A stretch of DNA of 64,000 nt from Cycas panzhihuaensis (taxonomy: Eukaryota > Cycadophyta), in the NCBI GenBank assembly GCA_023213395.1, contig CM041465.1, positions 195,431,741 through 195,495,740 of the forward strand, in the 5' to 3' direction. The position numbers were made by a program, and so were the translations under genes. The notes under the pieces are model-generated. The model was not told the DNA's origin. It made no database searches and saw only the letters and a program-made list of their open reading frames with translations. Below, piece after piece: positions 25,736 to 36,840 of the stretch (position 1 is its first letter; each line of letters opens with the position of its first letter).

Positions 25736-26154
25736 AAGGAGATGATAATAGGACCATCATACTTTATCTCATTCATGAAAATCCCTTATGGGCGTGGAAG
25801 AACAAGAGTAACTCTCTACTCTATCCCATTCGTGAAAACCCCTTATGGGCGTGAAAGGATAAGGGTTGTATCATTTTGAAAAATCAGAACCTGTAAAAAC
25901 CTAAAAGGGCATGGGGGATGACCAAATGGTATATAAAGACTCAATAGATTTCAGCTATAAAATTTATTGTACCGATTGACTATCCGGCTTCATTTAAAGA
26001 GTTGTCTGAGCTAGGTTAGTAGATTAGAAAATATATGGGTTTTCTTCCCCACAAGGGTTTCCCATAAAAGTGTCATAGTAGTTTACTTTATAAGAGGATC
26101 AAATAGAGACCTCATGGAATAGAATAAAATAGGTTGAAATGACCTTCTACCATT

Positions 26155-26419
26155 AAGGAGGAGATTGCAATGGGTTAATGTCACAAGGCCATTACATTAG
26201 TTGATTATTTCTAAAAATGGTCTTAAGTGAACTTTAAACTAGATCAATTAAGTGAAATATACTTTCATGTGCATTATGTGTAATTTCATTTCACCTAACT
26301 CTAATGCTCCCTCTCTCAATATAAAAGTAAAAGCTCAATAGAAGGCTCATTCTTACCTTCTCATTTTGTGAGAGCTACTCTCTTTCTCTCATGTCTCTCT
26401 TGCTCCCATGTTTGCCTTT
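26155..26419 (+). repeat. Polypurine tract and truncated 3' LTR of element D
   Basis: AAGGAGGAGAT (26,155-26,165) directly precedes TGCAATGGGTTAATG at 26,166, the standard copia junction. The LTR copy follows the 5' LTR until TTTGCCTTT at 26,419. It then passes into target DNA (GTGTAGCAAAT), so about 42 bases of the LTR end were lost. Confidence 0.85.
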
Positions 26420-27249
26420 GTGTAGCAAATATTTATGGTCTGAGATTTATGATTGGGTGTATGATTGATAAGGAAAATCAATCAAAATCTTCACTTTTGT
26501 ATTGTGTGTCCACCATTATTTGTCCATCATTGGGTGATAATAATAATTGATTTAATTTTAATTTTTTGATATCCTAAAGTTATTAGATAATATTAAACTT
26601 TTTAAAATATCTTTGTGTATTTTTCTTAGCCTCGAGGGTGATCACATAGGCATTCTTATGACCAAAAGTAAATCATAAACGACTTTTTTTTTTTTTTTTT
26701 TTTTTTTGCCTAAAAGGATACCTATACTTGCTACAATGTTATTATCTCTCTCATACGATGTCATAATTAAATTCTGTCAATTGTGTTGAAAAGTTGGCTC
26801 ATGGGGCTTTCCAATGAGTGGTCACATAATATCCTTTGGACATTTTTAAGGTAGTTTTAATGGGTTTGAGTTTAGAATTTAGGTTGATAGAGTGTTAAAT
26901 TGGATCTTATGCTTAGAAAAAGAAGTGCTTTGTCATATGCTTTTACTCAGATAATCATTTTTGTAGGTTTGTTCTATGGTATGGTAGATGGAGTTATGGT
27001 TTTTCAACTAGGTTTTCTCCTCGAGATATAGGAGAGACTAAAGATAAGAAAACTAAGAGTAAGTGAAAGTTACTTAATAGGTAAATATTGGTGAACCATG
27101 TATGCAAAGACCATTCTAGACGACTCATAAGTACAAATGGCTAGTTACCCATGTGCTTCAATAGATATTTGGCTTTTATATGGATTTGGCAATACATTTG
27201 AAGTAGATGCATATTAGAGATTAAAAATTAAGGGGAAAATATTCAGTAA

Positions 27250-27594
27250 TGTTAAATCCATATATTATTAAATTATTTTAATTATATTTTTGATGTGTAT
27301 TAAGGGGTCATAATGCACACACTTCTTAATGTTGTAGCTCACTAGTTGACCAATTAGCTCTTAGATTATGATTGGACACTCATGAGGTGGGGTGTTCCTA
27401 TAAATATGTATTGATTATTCATCATATAGTTCAAAGGTAATCATTTCTTATAAATATATTCTATTTATATGTTTATATATATATATTTATTTTCACTAGC
27501 TACATAATTTATAACTTTATGTATATTTGGTTATATAGATTTAAACTTGGTATTAGAGTTGTAGAGCATAGTATTGTGCACATATATTTCTCAA
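27250..27594 (+). repeat. 3' LTR of element C
   Basis: It starts TGTTAAATCC after TTAAGGGGAAAAT, a purine-rich tract, and ends ATTTCTCA with the canonical CA still intact. It is 345 bases against 344 in the 5' copy. Confidence 0.75.
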
Positions 27595-29635
27595 TAAAAT
27601 ATCAAGTATAATAAAAAAAAAAATATGGCAAAGTAGTAAATAAAAGAGCAACGCAAGAAATACCACATTCCAAAGTCCCAACATTTAGGATTAATCCATT
27701 ATTAGAAAGATAAAATAACCACGTTTATTTTCGAAAATCTCCCGCCTATATATACACATTAACTTTTTAGAGTTGACTAATAATTAAGAAAATATTAATA
27801 AAAAATTAGGCCTATTGCATCTAGGAACAAATTTAAATCTTTCCTATCGAAGATAAAAACTTAGAAGGCCATAGCATAGGTTTTTATTTCACTTTATTTA
27901 CAACATACTCCTACATCTTAATGAGTGATGCATCAAATCTAAAGGGAATTCCCAAGAATTAAATTTTTTTTTTACCTAGCTTAATCCAATCCTAGTTATA
28001 TTAGTTTAACTAATCTAACTTATCTCATAGGGTCTACAAATAGTAAGTCTCCCCCCCCCCCCCCCCCCCAAAGAATTTTTAGAGCTAGAAGCCTCATAAA
28101 AGGTGGGAATGACATATAATACTCTTGTGACATTCTCAAATTTAGCCCTGATTATGAGAAAGAAATTATCAACAAGATGCTTATTGATCATTAAATTCCC
28201 TTAAGCCCTAGTAAAGAAATACCTCTAAAAAGACCTGTCATCTTTATCCTATAGCATAAAACCAATAGAATCATAACACCTTTTTTATCTAATTAAGCAT
28301 TGGGATATTCCCCTCACACCATGTCAATAGTATTATCAAAGGAAGGAAACTCAAGGCTAGAATAACCATATCAAAGCCACTTTAGGGGTAGGAGTAGACC
28401 TCGCTAAAGCCACCCTAATTTGCCTTATTACTAACAACACTCAACCTCTCATCTAATAAGTTTGAGGTCAATTAAATGGGTTGCTTAGGTCTTAGTCTCA
28501 ATAATTATCGAGGTGACCACATGCAAGGGGTGGAAGTTAAGAGAAGACCCCCTAGATAAAAAGGATAATGGTTAGAATACCAACTATACTCCCCTTAGTA
28601 ATGAAGAAGGTTGGGAGGATGAATAACATTGTGTAGTTAGGTCTTTAGTCTCATTACATACCCTTTAATAAGGTTTTTCTTTTTTTTCACATCCATGGGA
28701 TGGTGGGGATGATGCACTCTCCCCATTTTTTTTGTTATATCATCATGTATGTGATTTTTTTGATTTAATGAAGCATTGCTTTTAATAAAAATAAAAAGTA
28801 AATAGCATTGTAGCCAATACAAAAATAGAAGGTACCAAGGGGAAACCTTGCTTGATAGACCTTTCCAATTAAACTACTTATGACTTTTCTCCCAACCTCT
28901 TATCTTAACAGGATAGGTAGTAGTTAAGAATAAAACATATAATGTTGATGCATTGACATGTGACACAACCAGAATAGATTTTGTGTTAATATAGGTTATA
29001 GAAGAAGTTGCTTTAGGGTTATTTCAATAAATCATGGATAATTATAATTAACTAAATCTTTTTAATGAGGAAAAGCATGTAATAATAATGATTGCCTATT
29101 ACATTTCCATTATTAATAGTTTGTTCTTATATGTTAGATTCTCTAAGTATTTATTAGTAGGATTTATCCATAGTAGATCATAGGCAATATTCTTTGCCTT
29201 TAGTAGCCACACAATCTAGGATGAAATAAGTGGTATGGAAAGTTGTCTCCTAGCCCTTTATGGATGATTTAGGTTTACAATGGATGAAACTTATAAAGAG
29301 GCATCGAGTTTTTGTAAACATGATGAGTTTTCTTAACCCTCATCGCCATTGGTCTAACCTTTGAGCTATTGCCACTTGATATAAGATCCTATTAGGCTCA
29401 ACTTTGCCATGGTTTGTCCACCATAAATCTCACGATTTAAGAATCATGCCATCTTTATCCAAGTTACATGCAATCCACAACTTACCCAATGTATGTCTCA
29501 TAGTTTAAAGGATTAGGTTGTCTTTGCTTGATATCAATATAGCCATTTTAACATTCTTACATGTTGTAACCATGCTTGCCATCCAAATTACCACCTAACA
29601 CCTACTTTCAGAGTTATGACATATAGTTTAAATCT
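27595..29635 (+). repeat. Duplicon flank (copy 2), no gene
   Basis: It matches 5,436-7,382. It differs mainly by a block at about 27,960-28,130 that contains a run of 19 C at 28,051-28,069 and is missing from copy 1. No coding motif was found. Confidence 0.7.
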
Positions 29636-31150
29636 TATAAAACCCACTTAGTATACATTACATATTTTTTATACATTTCATTATATGTTTTGACATTACA
29701 TTTTGTGAATATGATCATGTAATTACCCTTTTAATTATAAAATAAAAACTTAGTGAAATGCCTTGTTATATATGGGGGTGTACCTTGGTATATTTCATGC
29801 TTTGTATTATAAGAATATGTGACACTAGTGGTAAGATGCATGTATATATAATTATTTTAAGGGTTAAATACCCATACACTTTGTAAGTAAAATAAATTCC
29901 TATTAATAAAATAAGATTAACTTACTCCAAGGAAATGCTAAGATGCACATGACATGAGTAAAGGAGGAATTCCCTAGGGGCAATGTCTTAAGACCTAAGT
30001 CTTAGTATCTCATTATATCTTATAAGCCCGCATGGTCATTAAAATGAGTTTGTAAAGGGTTGGTGGAGTATTAAATGATTCCACATTTATATATAATGCT
30101 TACACTCTCTAGAATGTAATTAGAAAGGGAGATTAATGTTAATTACTCATTTAATGTTATTAACCTAAGTCAATCATGGGCCAAAAGGAAACTAATATGA
30201 GAGGGGGGTAACTTTTGGATATAGAAAGAGAGGGCTAGAAAATGACTCTAATTTTTTGGATGTTTAGTCTCTTAGTATTCAAATTTCATGTGTGTTCATC
30301 TTTGGTATTTAAATTATAAGTGTTGAGCACTTTCTCGGTATTGTAGGATATCCATCCCTAGGGTTGGATTTGTATGCTTATAGGATTCATGATTACTTTA
30401 TTGCTTAGCTATCAGCCCATGGCTATATTATATAAATAAGTTATACTTTGATAAAGGTGTGAAGCCTTTCCTAGTAATGGTACAATGGTGTTTTATTGTG
30501 TTATAAGTGTATGGCAAGATGCATGAGGGGTTCAATGAAAGTGCACTAAAAATATGGTAGAATTCCATATGATATGCATTACTCTTGGTTGGATCCTAAT
30601 GCATTACCATGGTGAGATGCCTAGACTAGTGATGAGTTGCACAATGTTATAGTAAATACCTATTAAGTCATAATATAATAGGCTTTATTAATCTCTTGTG
30701 TGATGCATGATAGGTTGTATACTTGTGTGTCATGATCTAAAAGTGAAGGTATAGAGTTATTAGAAAGTAGTCTTGCATTTATTTCATGTGCCTCAATTGG
30801 GAGACAGATTCTTAATGGTAGTTTTTACTTGGTTAGGTGGCAACTCTTTTGATCAATATGGTTTTTACCCATAAAAGATAAGCACTTTTATTTTATTTTT
30901 ATATGGATGGTTTTATGATACCATATGATGGAATTTAATTGATATATAATCATTATTTCTTAAGTTATTTCGTACATGAGGGATAGTGTATATGTTATTA
31001 GATACATATAACTCCATATACAGTGTATAATTTATAAGATATCTCTTCCTTCTTATTATCATGGCATGTTGTTCATTAGTCATGTGGTTTTGTTGCATGT
31101 TTTTATGAACTTGTGTAGTTTGGAATTTATAAACTTGTGAAGAGGGAACA
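29636..31150 (+). repeat. 5' LTR of element E
   Basis: It begins TATAAAACCCAC (consensus TGTAACACCC). It matches 57,039-57,385 and then 63,148-64,000 in order, with landmarks AAAGGGTTGGTGGAG, TGTAGGATATCCAT and AATACCTATTAAGT. The right border is set only by the first primer-site-like sequence at 31,158. Confidence 0.75.
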
Positions 31151-31157
31151 TTAGACT

Positions 31158-31290
31158 TGGTATCAAAATATATTATTTTGCTCCTATTTGGGGTAGTGAG
31201 AAGTAGGACATTATACTTGGTATCAAAGCAAGTGATATATTACTACTCCCTCATGGTTTCAAGAAACAAGATGTTACAATTGGTATTGTA
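31158..31290 (+). promoter_or_regulatory. Cluster of three Met-type primer-site-like sequences
   Basis: CTTGGTATCAAAA at 31,156-31,168, CTTGGTATCAAAG at 31,216-31,228 and a weaker ATTGGTATTG at 31,280 lie about 60 bases apart inside a local duplication (GACATTA-ACTTGGTATC). The first is the likely PBS of element E; the others look like its copies. Confidence 0.55.
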
Positions 31291-31599
31291 AGCAAAGTTC
31301 TAGTTTAGTTTAATTAGAGCCAAAATTCAAGCTCAAAGAGAATGTGTGACAAATTGTAGGTTGAGAGATCAAAGAAAATCATAGTGATGAACTAACATTT
31401 TAGAATTATGTTGTCAAAGAAAAGGAGTTAAGTCAAAGCATTTCAAATTCTAGCAAGAGATAGAAATGAGCTACATACTTGTATCAAATTAAATCCTTAT
31501 TGAGAGGGAGGGCAGTAGTTGGAATAAACTATTATCAAAGTTTAATATTAGATGTGATTGTAGAGAATTTCCATTATAGGCATGAATTAATTTTCATTA

Positions 31600-32165
31600 T
31601 AGTAGGGCATGACCAATAGGTCGACAAGTCAATAGAATTTGATTAAGGAAACATTAATCAATATGTCTTTGGCCAATAAGACTTGGTCAAGAGAAACTTA
31701 GTCACCAAAATGTTAGTCGATACATCAATAGTAGATAGGAGTTAGTCAAGAGAATCTTGGTTGATAAAAACTTTAGCCGACAAGTAGATAAGTCAAAGGA
31801 ACTTAGTCAATAGGATCTTGGTTAATAGAATTTTGGTCAACATCAATAAGAATTTATTAATATAGCTTTGGTTCATAAAACTCGAGTAGATAGGTCAACA
31901 GTTTGATAAGACTTAGTCGAGAGGAACTTTAGTTAACAATTAATTGGACTTAGTCAAGAGAAACTTTGATTTATAGGCAAACAAGACTTAGTGGAGGGAA
32001 GCTTTGGTTAATAGGTTGATAGAACTTAGAATGATATCCCTTTAGCATCAAATCTTCATTGACATATCAAAATTGATAGACCTTCATTGACACACCTTTG
32101 TTAGTAAACCTCCATTGATAAACTTTTGTTAATGTGCCTTTGTTAATAGACATTGATTAATATGT
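31600..32165 (+). repeat. Degenerate minisatellite in the leader of element E
   Basis: About ten imperfect units of roughly 38-45 bases carry ACTTAGTCAAGAGAA followed by CTTTGGTTAATAG and GGTCAACA-like ends. After about 32,070 a second series of shorter units (TTGATAGACCTTCATTGACA-like) follows. Units are strongly diverged. Confidence 0.65.
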
Positions 32166-32310
32166 CAACACTCATTGGATGAAATTATGAGTTAACACTA
32201 TTTATATACATTTTCTAAAAAGTAATAGAATTTGTAGAAGAATATATTAGATAATTAGACCCAAGTATTAAGGATTTAAGTTAAACTCAGTTAGCTTTGA
32301 AGATTGGTGA

Positions 32311-32990
32311 TGTTAGGGATCCAACCCCTAACTTACCTTCTCTTATTTTCTTTTATATCTTTTACTTCTTCTCTCTCTTATATCTTTTATTTCTTCTACT
32401 TCTTCCCTTTTCCTAATATCCCACATGCATAAGTAGAAGGTTGTGTAGTGGTCATTGAGCACTATATATATTCATGTAATATCCCACATACATAAGGAGG
32501 AGGTTGTGTAGTAAGCATAGGGCCATATATATATTTATGTAATCCTTAGAGTATGGTATCTTAAATATCATTGTTACTGCATGTAATTTGGAGGATGCCC
32601 CATCGAAGGGTATTGTAATACAAGTGCTCTTTTGGAGTTATTTGCTTATTATATTGGTATGCAATTATCATTAAGGAGTGGTATCCTAACAATTGGTATT
32701 AGAGCCAAGAACTGGGTTCAAATCGCATGGGGGCAACATCGCTTATGGGGGTGGTGGGGTGACGCGCCAAACATCGCCAATGCGTAAAACGTCATCATAG
32801 CCGGGGCCTGTGGGGCGCATGAATGCTGGTGAAAGCTGGGCTAGGTGGGGCTAGCCGTTTGACCTAGGAGGAGGTAATGGTCTACTTGGTGGGAGGGCCC
32901 TCTTCACTAACACCTCGGGGTTTTGGTATAACGGTTTGTTACAGGTGAGGAAAATTTAAACACACACACACACAAGAAATTTTATTCCAT
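32311..32990 (+). mobile_element. Element F: truncated LTR element (5' LTR, PBS, GC-rich leader)
   Basis: The LTR is 32,311-32,691, starting TGTTAGGGATCC and ending ATCCTAACA, with inverted TGTTAGG/CCTAACA-type termini. PBS TGGTATTAGAGCC at 32,694-32,706 is one base from the initiator-Met site. The following ~250 bases are distinctly GC-rich and end at a (CA)n run near 32,960-32,973. There is no coding region and no second LTR, so only the left end survives inside the leader of element E. Confidence 0.65.
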
Positions 32991-33779
32991 GGGCTCTAAT
33001 TTTCTACTAAGAGCTTGCATTAACCTAGAACTTTAGAGATAACACTAGATCATCATCTCAAATAAATTTATCTTTGATAACTCTTGGGACAATTGTACAT
33101 TGTTTGATGAGAATCTCATGATTTATAGGTTTTCTTGTCAATGTTGTAGCATGCACACTATTGTTAAAAAATAGTTCAAACTTGAGAAGAATAGACATTT
33201 TGGCATTCTACACCTAAGTTTCTATTTGGCTCAATTGTTAATTATTAACGAAAATTAAGAAAAATTATTTGAATAAAAAAGGTCAATATTTCCTAAAAGA
33301 TCCCTAAATAAAAAAACTCTATGTAACTCTCTTATATGTTTATGGATGCGATTCATGTATTTGCTTATGGACTAAAGCAATACTTCAAAGCTTTTCTTCC
33401 TTTATAGAAAGGGGAAATTCTATATTATTTGGAACTTTTTGTCGAAGATCAATATTATGAGGGAAATAACAATAATTAGAATAATAAGAGTTACATAATT
33501 TAAGTAATTTGGCAAAGGTGACCCATTCATTGAAAAAGATGGAATTAGTAGAGGGTCATTGATAAAAAGAAAATCAATCGAGAATATTCCAAGCAAAGTT
33601 TTTCAAAACTATTCATAGCTTGCTAGAACATATTTGTATTTACAAAGTGGTTAACAACCAAATCTTAAAGAAGCTTATGAACCTTTAGAGAACCATGGAG
33701 TGAGGTTAGGCAAGAAAGAAAATTTAAAATAATTATAATGATAGCAATAAGAAGAAAATCATAAGAATATTTAATGAAG

Positions 33780-34700
33780 AGGGACTCAAGTAAGAGAACC
33801 AAAAAATGAAGCATTGGTATGAGTATGAGTGATGAAATAAGGTCAACTTCTAGTGAGACCAAGCCTTTAGAATCCACATCATCCTTCATGAGAAGTAAAA
33901 GACTAAGAGTTCACAATTCAACAAGGAAATGCTTACAATATAAATTCCTGAAAGTGAAACCCCTTATCTTTAGTGGCAAAATTAAAGATGAATATGAAGT
34001 CGAAGTCTGGCTTGTAAATATGTGATAGTACTTTTGACTTTATGACTTCACTTAAAAGGATAAGATAAGAATAATGATTTATAATCTCACTATTAGTGCA
34101 TCATTTTTGTGGGAATAATACAAAAATATAAAGAACATAAGAAAAATAGAATTACAATGAACTATCTCCAAGTATTTTGATTTAAATAAAAATACTTTTT
34201 TATATATTATTTTGATAAGAAGATAAAATCCTTCTATGAATTGAAGCAAGGAAAGATGAGAATGGATGAATGTGAAAGGCAATTCATAAACCATCTAAAG
34301 CATGGTCCCTATATCTATGAAGAAAGGAAGTAAGTAAACATATTTATAAATGATCTGAAGAAAGTTATTATAGGTAGAATAAAAGTCTTAAATTCTAAGA
34401 CCTTATAAGAGGTAATTAGGAAGGTATAACACTTTAAAGTTAAATAGGCTAGGCAATAAGACAATAGCCTTAAGCAAAATGATAGATTTCGATAAAAATA
34501 AAATAAGCATATGAAGTGATTTAGACCTCCTCCTCTTCCTTGATAAAATATAAGGAGCATGAACTAATCTCAAGGCATATAGGATACTAATTGTATTCCT
34601 ACAATCTTTCCTAAGGGTGTCTCTTGAATTGCATATTTTTATTATGAGGGGAAATGACATTATGCTTGGGGATGCCCACCGAATATGAACATAGGAGGAA
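33780..34700 (+). pseudogene. Gypsy gag of element E
   Basis: The Retrotrans_gag-like reading is VKPLIFSGKIKDEYEVEVWL, then YNLTISASFLWE and RWEWMN-like blocks further on. The zinc knuckle near 34,630-34,670 reads YFYYEGKXHYAWGCPPN: the two leading Cys have become Tyr, while His and the last Cys remain. Stops are frequent (WLVNM is followed by two). Gag would assemble the particle. Position just after the leader and before the protease supports the call. Confidence 0.65.
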
Positions 34701-34799
34701 AATCCTCTAATATCATAATGCAAGCAAATGTAGTAGATGTAGTCAAGTGGAAAGAACTCATGAGAATATATGATTTAGTGGATGGTCTACAAGCAAATT

Positions 34800-35050
34800 A
34801 GCAATCAACCATGGTGCAAACTCTAGGTAAATTTTCTAACAAAGTTATTTCTGTATTGATTAACTTTAGTGGCAGTCATAATATCCTATCACTAAGAGTT
34901 GTAGAAAAATGTAAATTAGAGTTTAGTAGGTATTACAATAAATAAATTATACAAATGGCAAATGAAAATGGAAGAACAATGATTGAATTCATTCTTAATT
35001 GTAAATTTGAATGAAAGTGATGAATTAGTTCTACTACTTTCCAAATTCTA
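34800..35050 (+). pseudogene. Gypsy protease remnant of element E
   Basis: SVLINFSGSHNILSLRVVEK matches the retropepsin block LIDSGSTHNFIS..., with the catalytic Asp changed to Asn. Downstream, FSRYYNK and MANENGRTMIEF follow the family spacing. It is dead. The call rests on this block and on its place between gag and reverse transcriptase. Confidence 0.65.
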
Positions 35051-35309
35051 CCACTAAGGGATTATCAGGCAATAATTAGTCTCAAATAGTTAGATAAGCA
35101 CTAGGAAAAATAAGCACTGGAAAAAATAATTATTATTATAATAAAGTCATTAAATGCTTAGACAATGAGAGATATCTTAAAGCCATATAAGGGGAAAGAA
35201 GACCCATCACGATTTGATAAGTTTTTGTTATATAGGGCAAGTGTAGTATGCAAAAGGGATGCTAACTCTATGTAGTCTATGTTAGTAACTTTATGTATCT
35301 CCAAATGAA

Positions 35310-36560
35310 GCAGTAGGCTTGCTATTTAAGAGGGAAGTGGAATATTCCATTGAGTTAATTCCAAGGGCAAAACCTATGTCCAAGGCACAATATCATGTGT
35401 CCATACTAAAGTTATTAGAATTAAAGATATAACTATAAGAACTATTAGATAAGGGATTTATTAGACTAGGAGCACCCATCCTGTTCATAAAGAAAAAAGA
35501 TAGAATATTACATCTACAAATAACTAAATAAAGAAATAACAAAGAATAAATATCCCCTCCCAAGGATTGATAACATAATGACCAAATGAGAGAAGTTAAA
35601 AGTATTTTTCAAAATCAAGTTAAGGCCAAGAGACTAATATATTTGAACCAAAGATGAAGATATTCATAATACAATAGTCTAATCCTAATATAGGCATTGT
35701 GAACTTGTAGGATTGCCATTTGGCTTAACAAATTCCTTAGCTACATTTATGTGTTTGACAAATAATGTGTTTTGACCATGCTTAGATAAGTTTGTCCTCA
35801 TGTTCTTGGACGACATCTTGATTTACTCCAAATCAAAGTAAGAACATGAGGGACACTTTAAAATGCTATCATAACTTTTGTAGGAGCATAAATTATATGT
35901 CAGATTGAGTAAATACCAATTTTATTAGAAACATGTGCAATATTTAGGTCCCATAATATTTAAGGAAGCCATCTTTATTTATTCATAAAACATTAAAGTT
36001 ATTATGGAATGACCCACATCTAAGAATGTTTTTTAGGTGATGAACTTGCATGGTGCTATCGATGATATGTTAAAAAAAATTATAACATTTTACATCCAAT
36101 TATCTCACAAAAGGGAATAAAGTTTGAATAGAAAATAAATGTAAAAAGGATTCTAGTAACTAAAGAAATTCTCACTTCTACACCCATCATCACCTTACCA
36201 AATCCAAATGCAGATTATGCGGTAAGTACTACTACATATGTAAAAAGCACAGGTTGAGTACTAATGTAGAATGAGAAGGCAATTTCTTATGAATCACAAA
36301 AATTTAAGGAACATGGAATGACTCACTTAATATATGATTTGGAGCTAATTGTGGTTGTATATGCCTTAAGGATGTGGAGGAATTACTTGTTGGAAAATAA
36401 AGTTGTTTTAAGGATTAATCATGATAACCTAAAATAACTTTCTACATAGCCATAACTAAATACTAGGCAAAGAAGATGGATGGAGTTCCTAAGTGAGTAT
36501 GATTTTGAAATCATACATATTAGACAAAAAGAAAATAAGGTTGATGACACACTTAGTTGA
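35310..36560 (+). pseudogene. Gypsy reverse transcriptase and RNase H of element E
   Basis: The N-terminal block reads REVEYSIELIPRAKPMSKAQ then LLDKGFIRLGAPILFIKKKD. The catalytic region DKFVLMFLDDILIYS at 35,785-35,829 is completely intact. RNase H follows at about 36,190-36,560 with FKEHGMTHLIYDLELIVVVY, WRNYLLENKVVLRINHDNL, RQRRWMEFLSEYDFEIIHI and KENKVDDTLS. Many stops and several frameshifts lie in the palm and in the RNase H start. It copies element RNA to DNA in active relatives. Confidence 0.9.
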
Positions 36561-36840
36561 AGAAGGCATGATGATTTGAGTAGATTTTAGGTTGACATAT
36601 GTTGTGTTGGCTTGTGTTAATATTAACCAACCTAGCTTCATACTGACTTATGTTAGTGATGTCTGACCTAATCATGGATTGACTTATATTAATATGGTTT
36701 AACCAAATGCAACTTTAATACATGTAACCTTTATCAGTATCACTTGACTATATTTGAATATGACCTTAAAGTAATGATTGCTTAGTGATGAATAACACAA
36801 ATGGGGGAAGAAATTATTTAATAAACAAATCAACATGAAA
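36561..36840 (+). other. Spacer between RNase H and integrase of element E
   Basis: About 280 bases contain repeated TTGACTTATGTTA- and TTGACATATGTT-like phrases (36,590-36,770). It has no coding similarity and may be an expanded linker. Confidence 0.45.

Larger units (their letters stand above)
18279..26419 (+). mobile_element. Element D: nearly complete Ty1/copia retrotransposon, inactive
   Basis: The parts in order are 5' LTR 18,279-18,575, Met PBS 18,578-18,588, a long leader to about 21,390, gag with zinc knuckle, protease, integrase, reverse transcriptase, RNase H to about 25,735, polypurine tract 26,155-26,165 and 3' LTR 26,166-26,419. The 3' LTR lacks the last ~42 bases of the 5' copy. 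The order protease-integrase-reverse transcriptase is diagnostic of copia. Stops, frameshifts and lost catalytic residues make it dead. It is inserted in element C; the empty site is visible at about 4,255 in duplicon copy 1. Confidence 0.9.
16838..27594 (+). mobile_element. Element C: non-autonomous LTR element, split by element D
   Basis: The 5' LTR (16,892-17,235, with related sequence back to 16,838), a PBS, an interior of 17,251-18,278 plus 26,420-27,249, and the 3' LTR (27,250-27,594) form one unit once the copia insertion D is removed. The interior is only about 1.86 kb and has no gag or pol motif, so it would depend on another element's proteins. The clean 5-bp target duplication I looked for (GGTGA before, ATAAA after) is absent. 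Homology continues some 50 bases upstream of the 5' LTR, so the true LTR may be about 400 bp. Confidence 0.65.
17644..30052 (+). repeat. Duplicon copy 2 (interrupted by element D)
   Basis: The segments 17,644-18,278 and 26,420-30,052 together match 3,627-7,825 in the same order and orientation. The 8.1-kb copia D sits exactly at the break in the alignment. Beyond 30,052 the gypsy E LTR continues here but not in copy 1. Confidence 0.85.

Noticed and set aside
31600-32165. CRISPR-like array
   Set aside because: Units are diverged and contiguous without unique spacers, and the setting is a plant retrotransposon leader.
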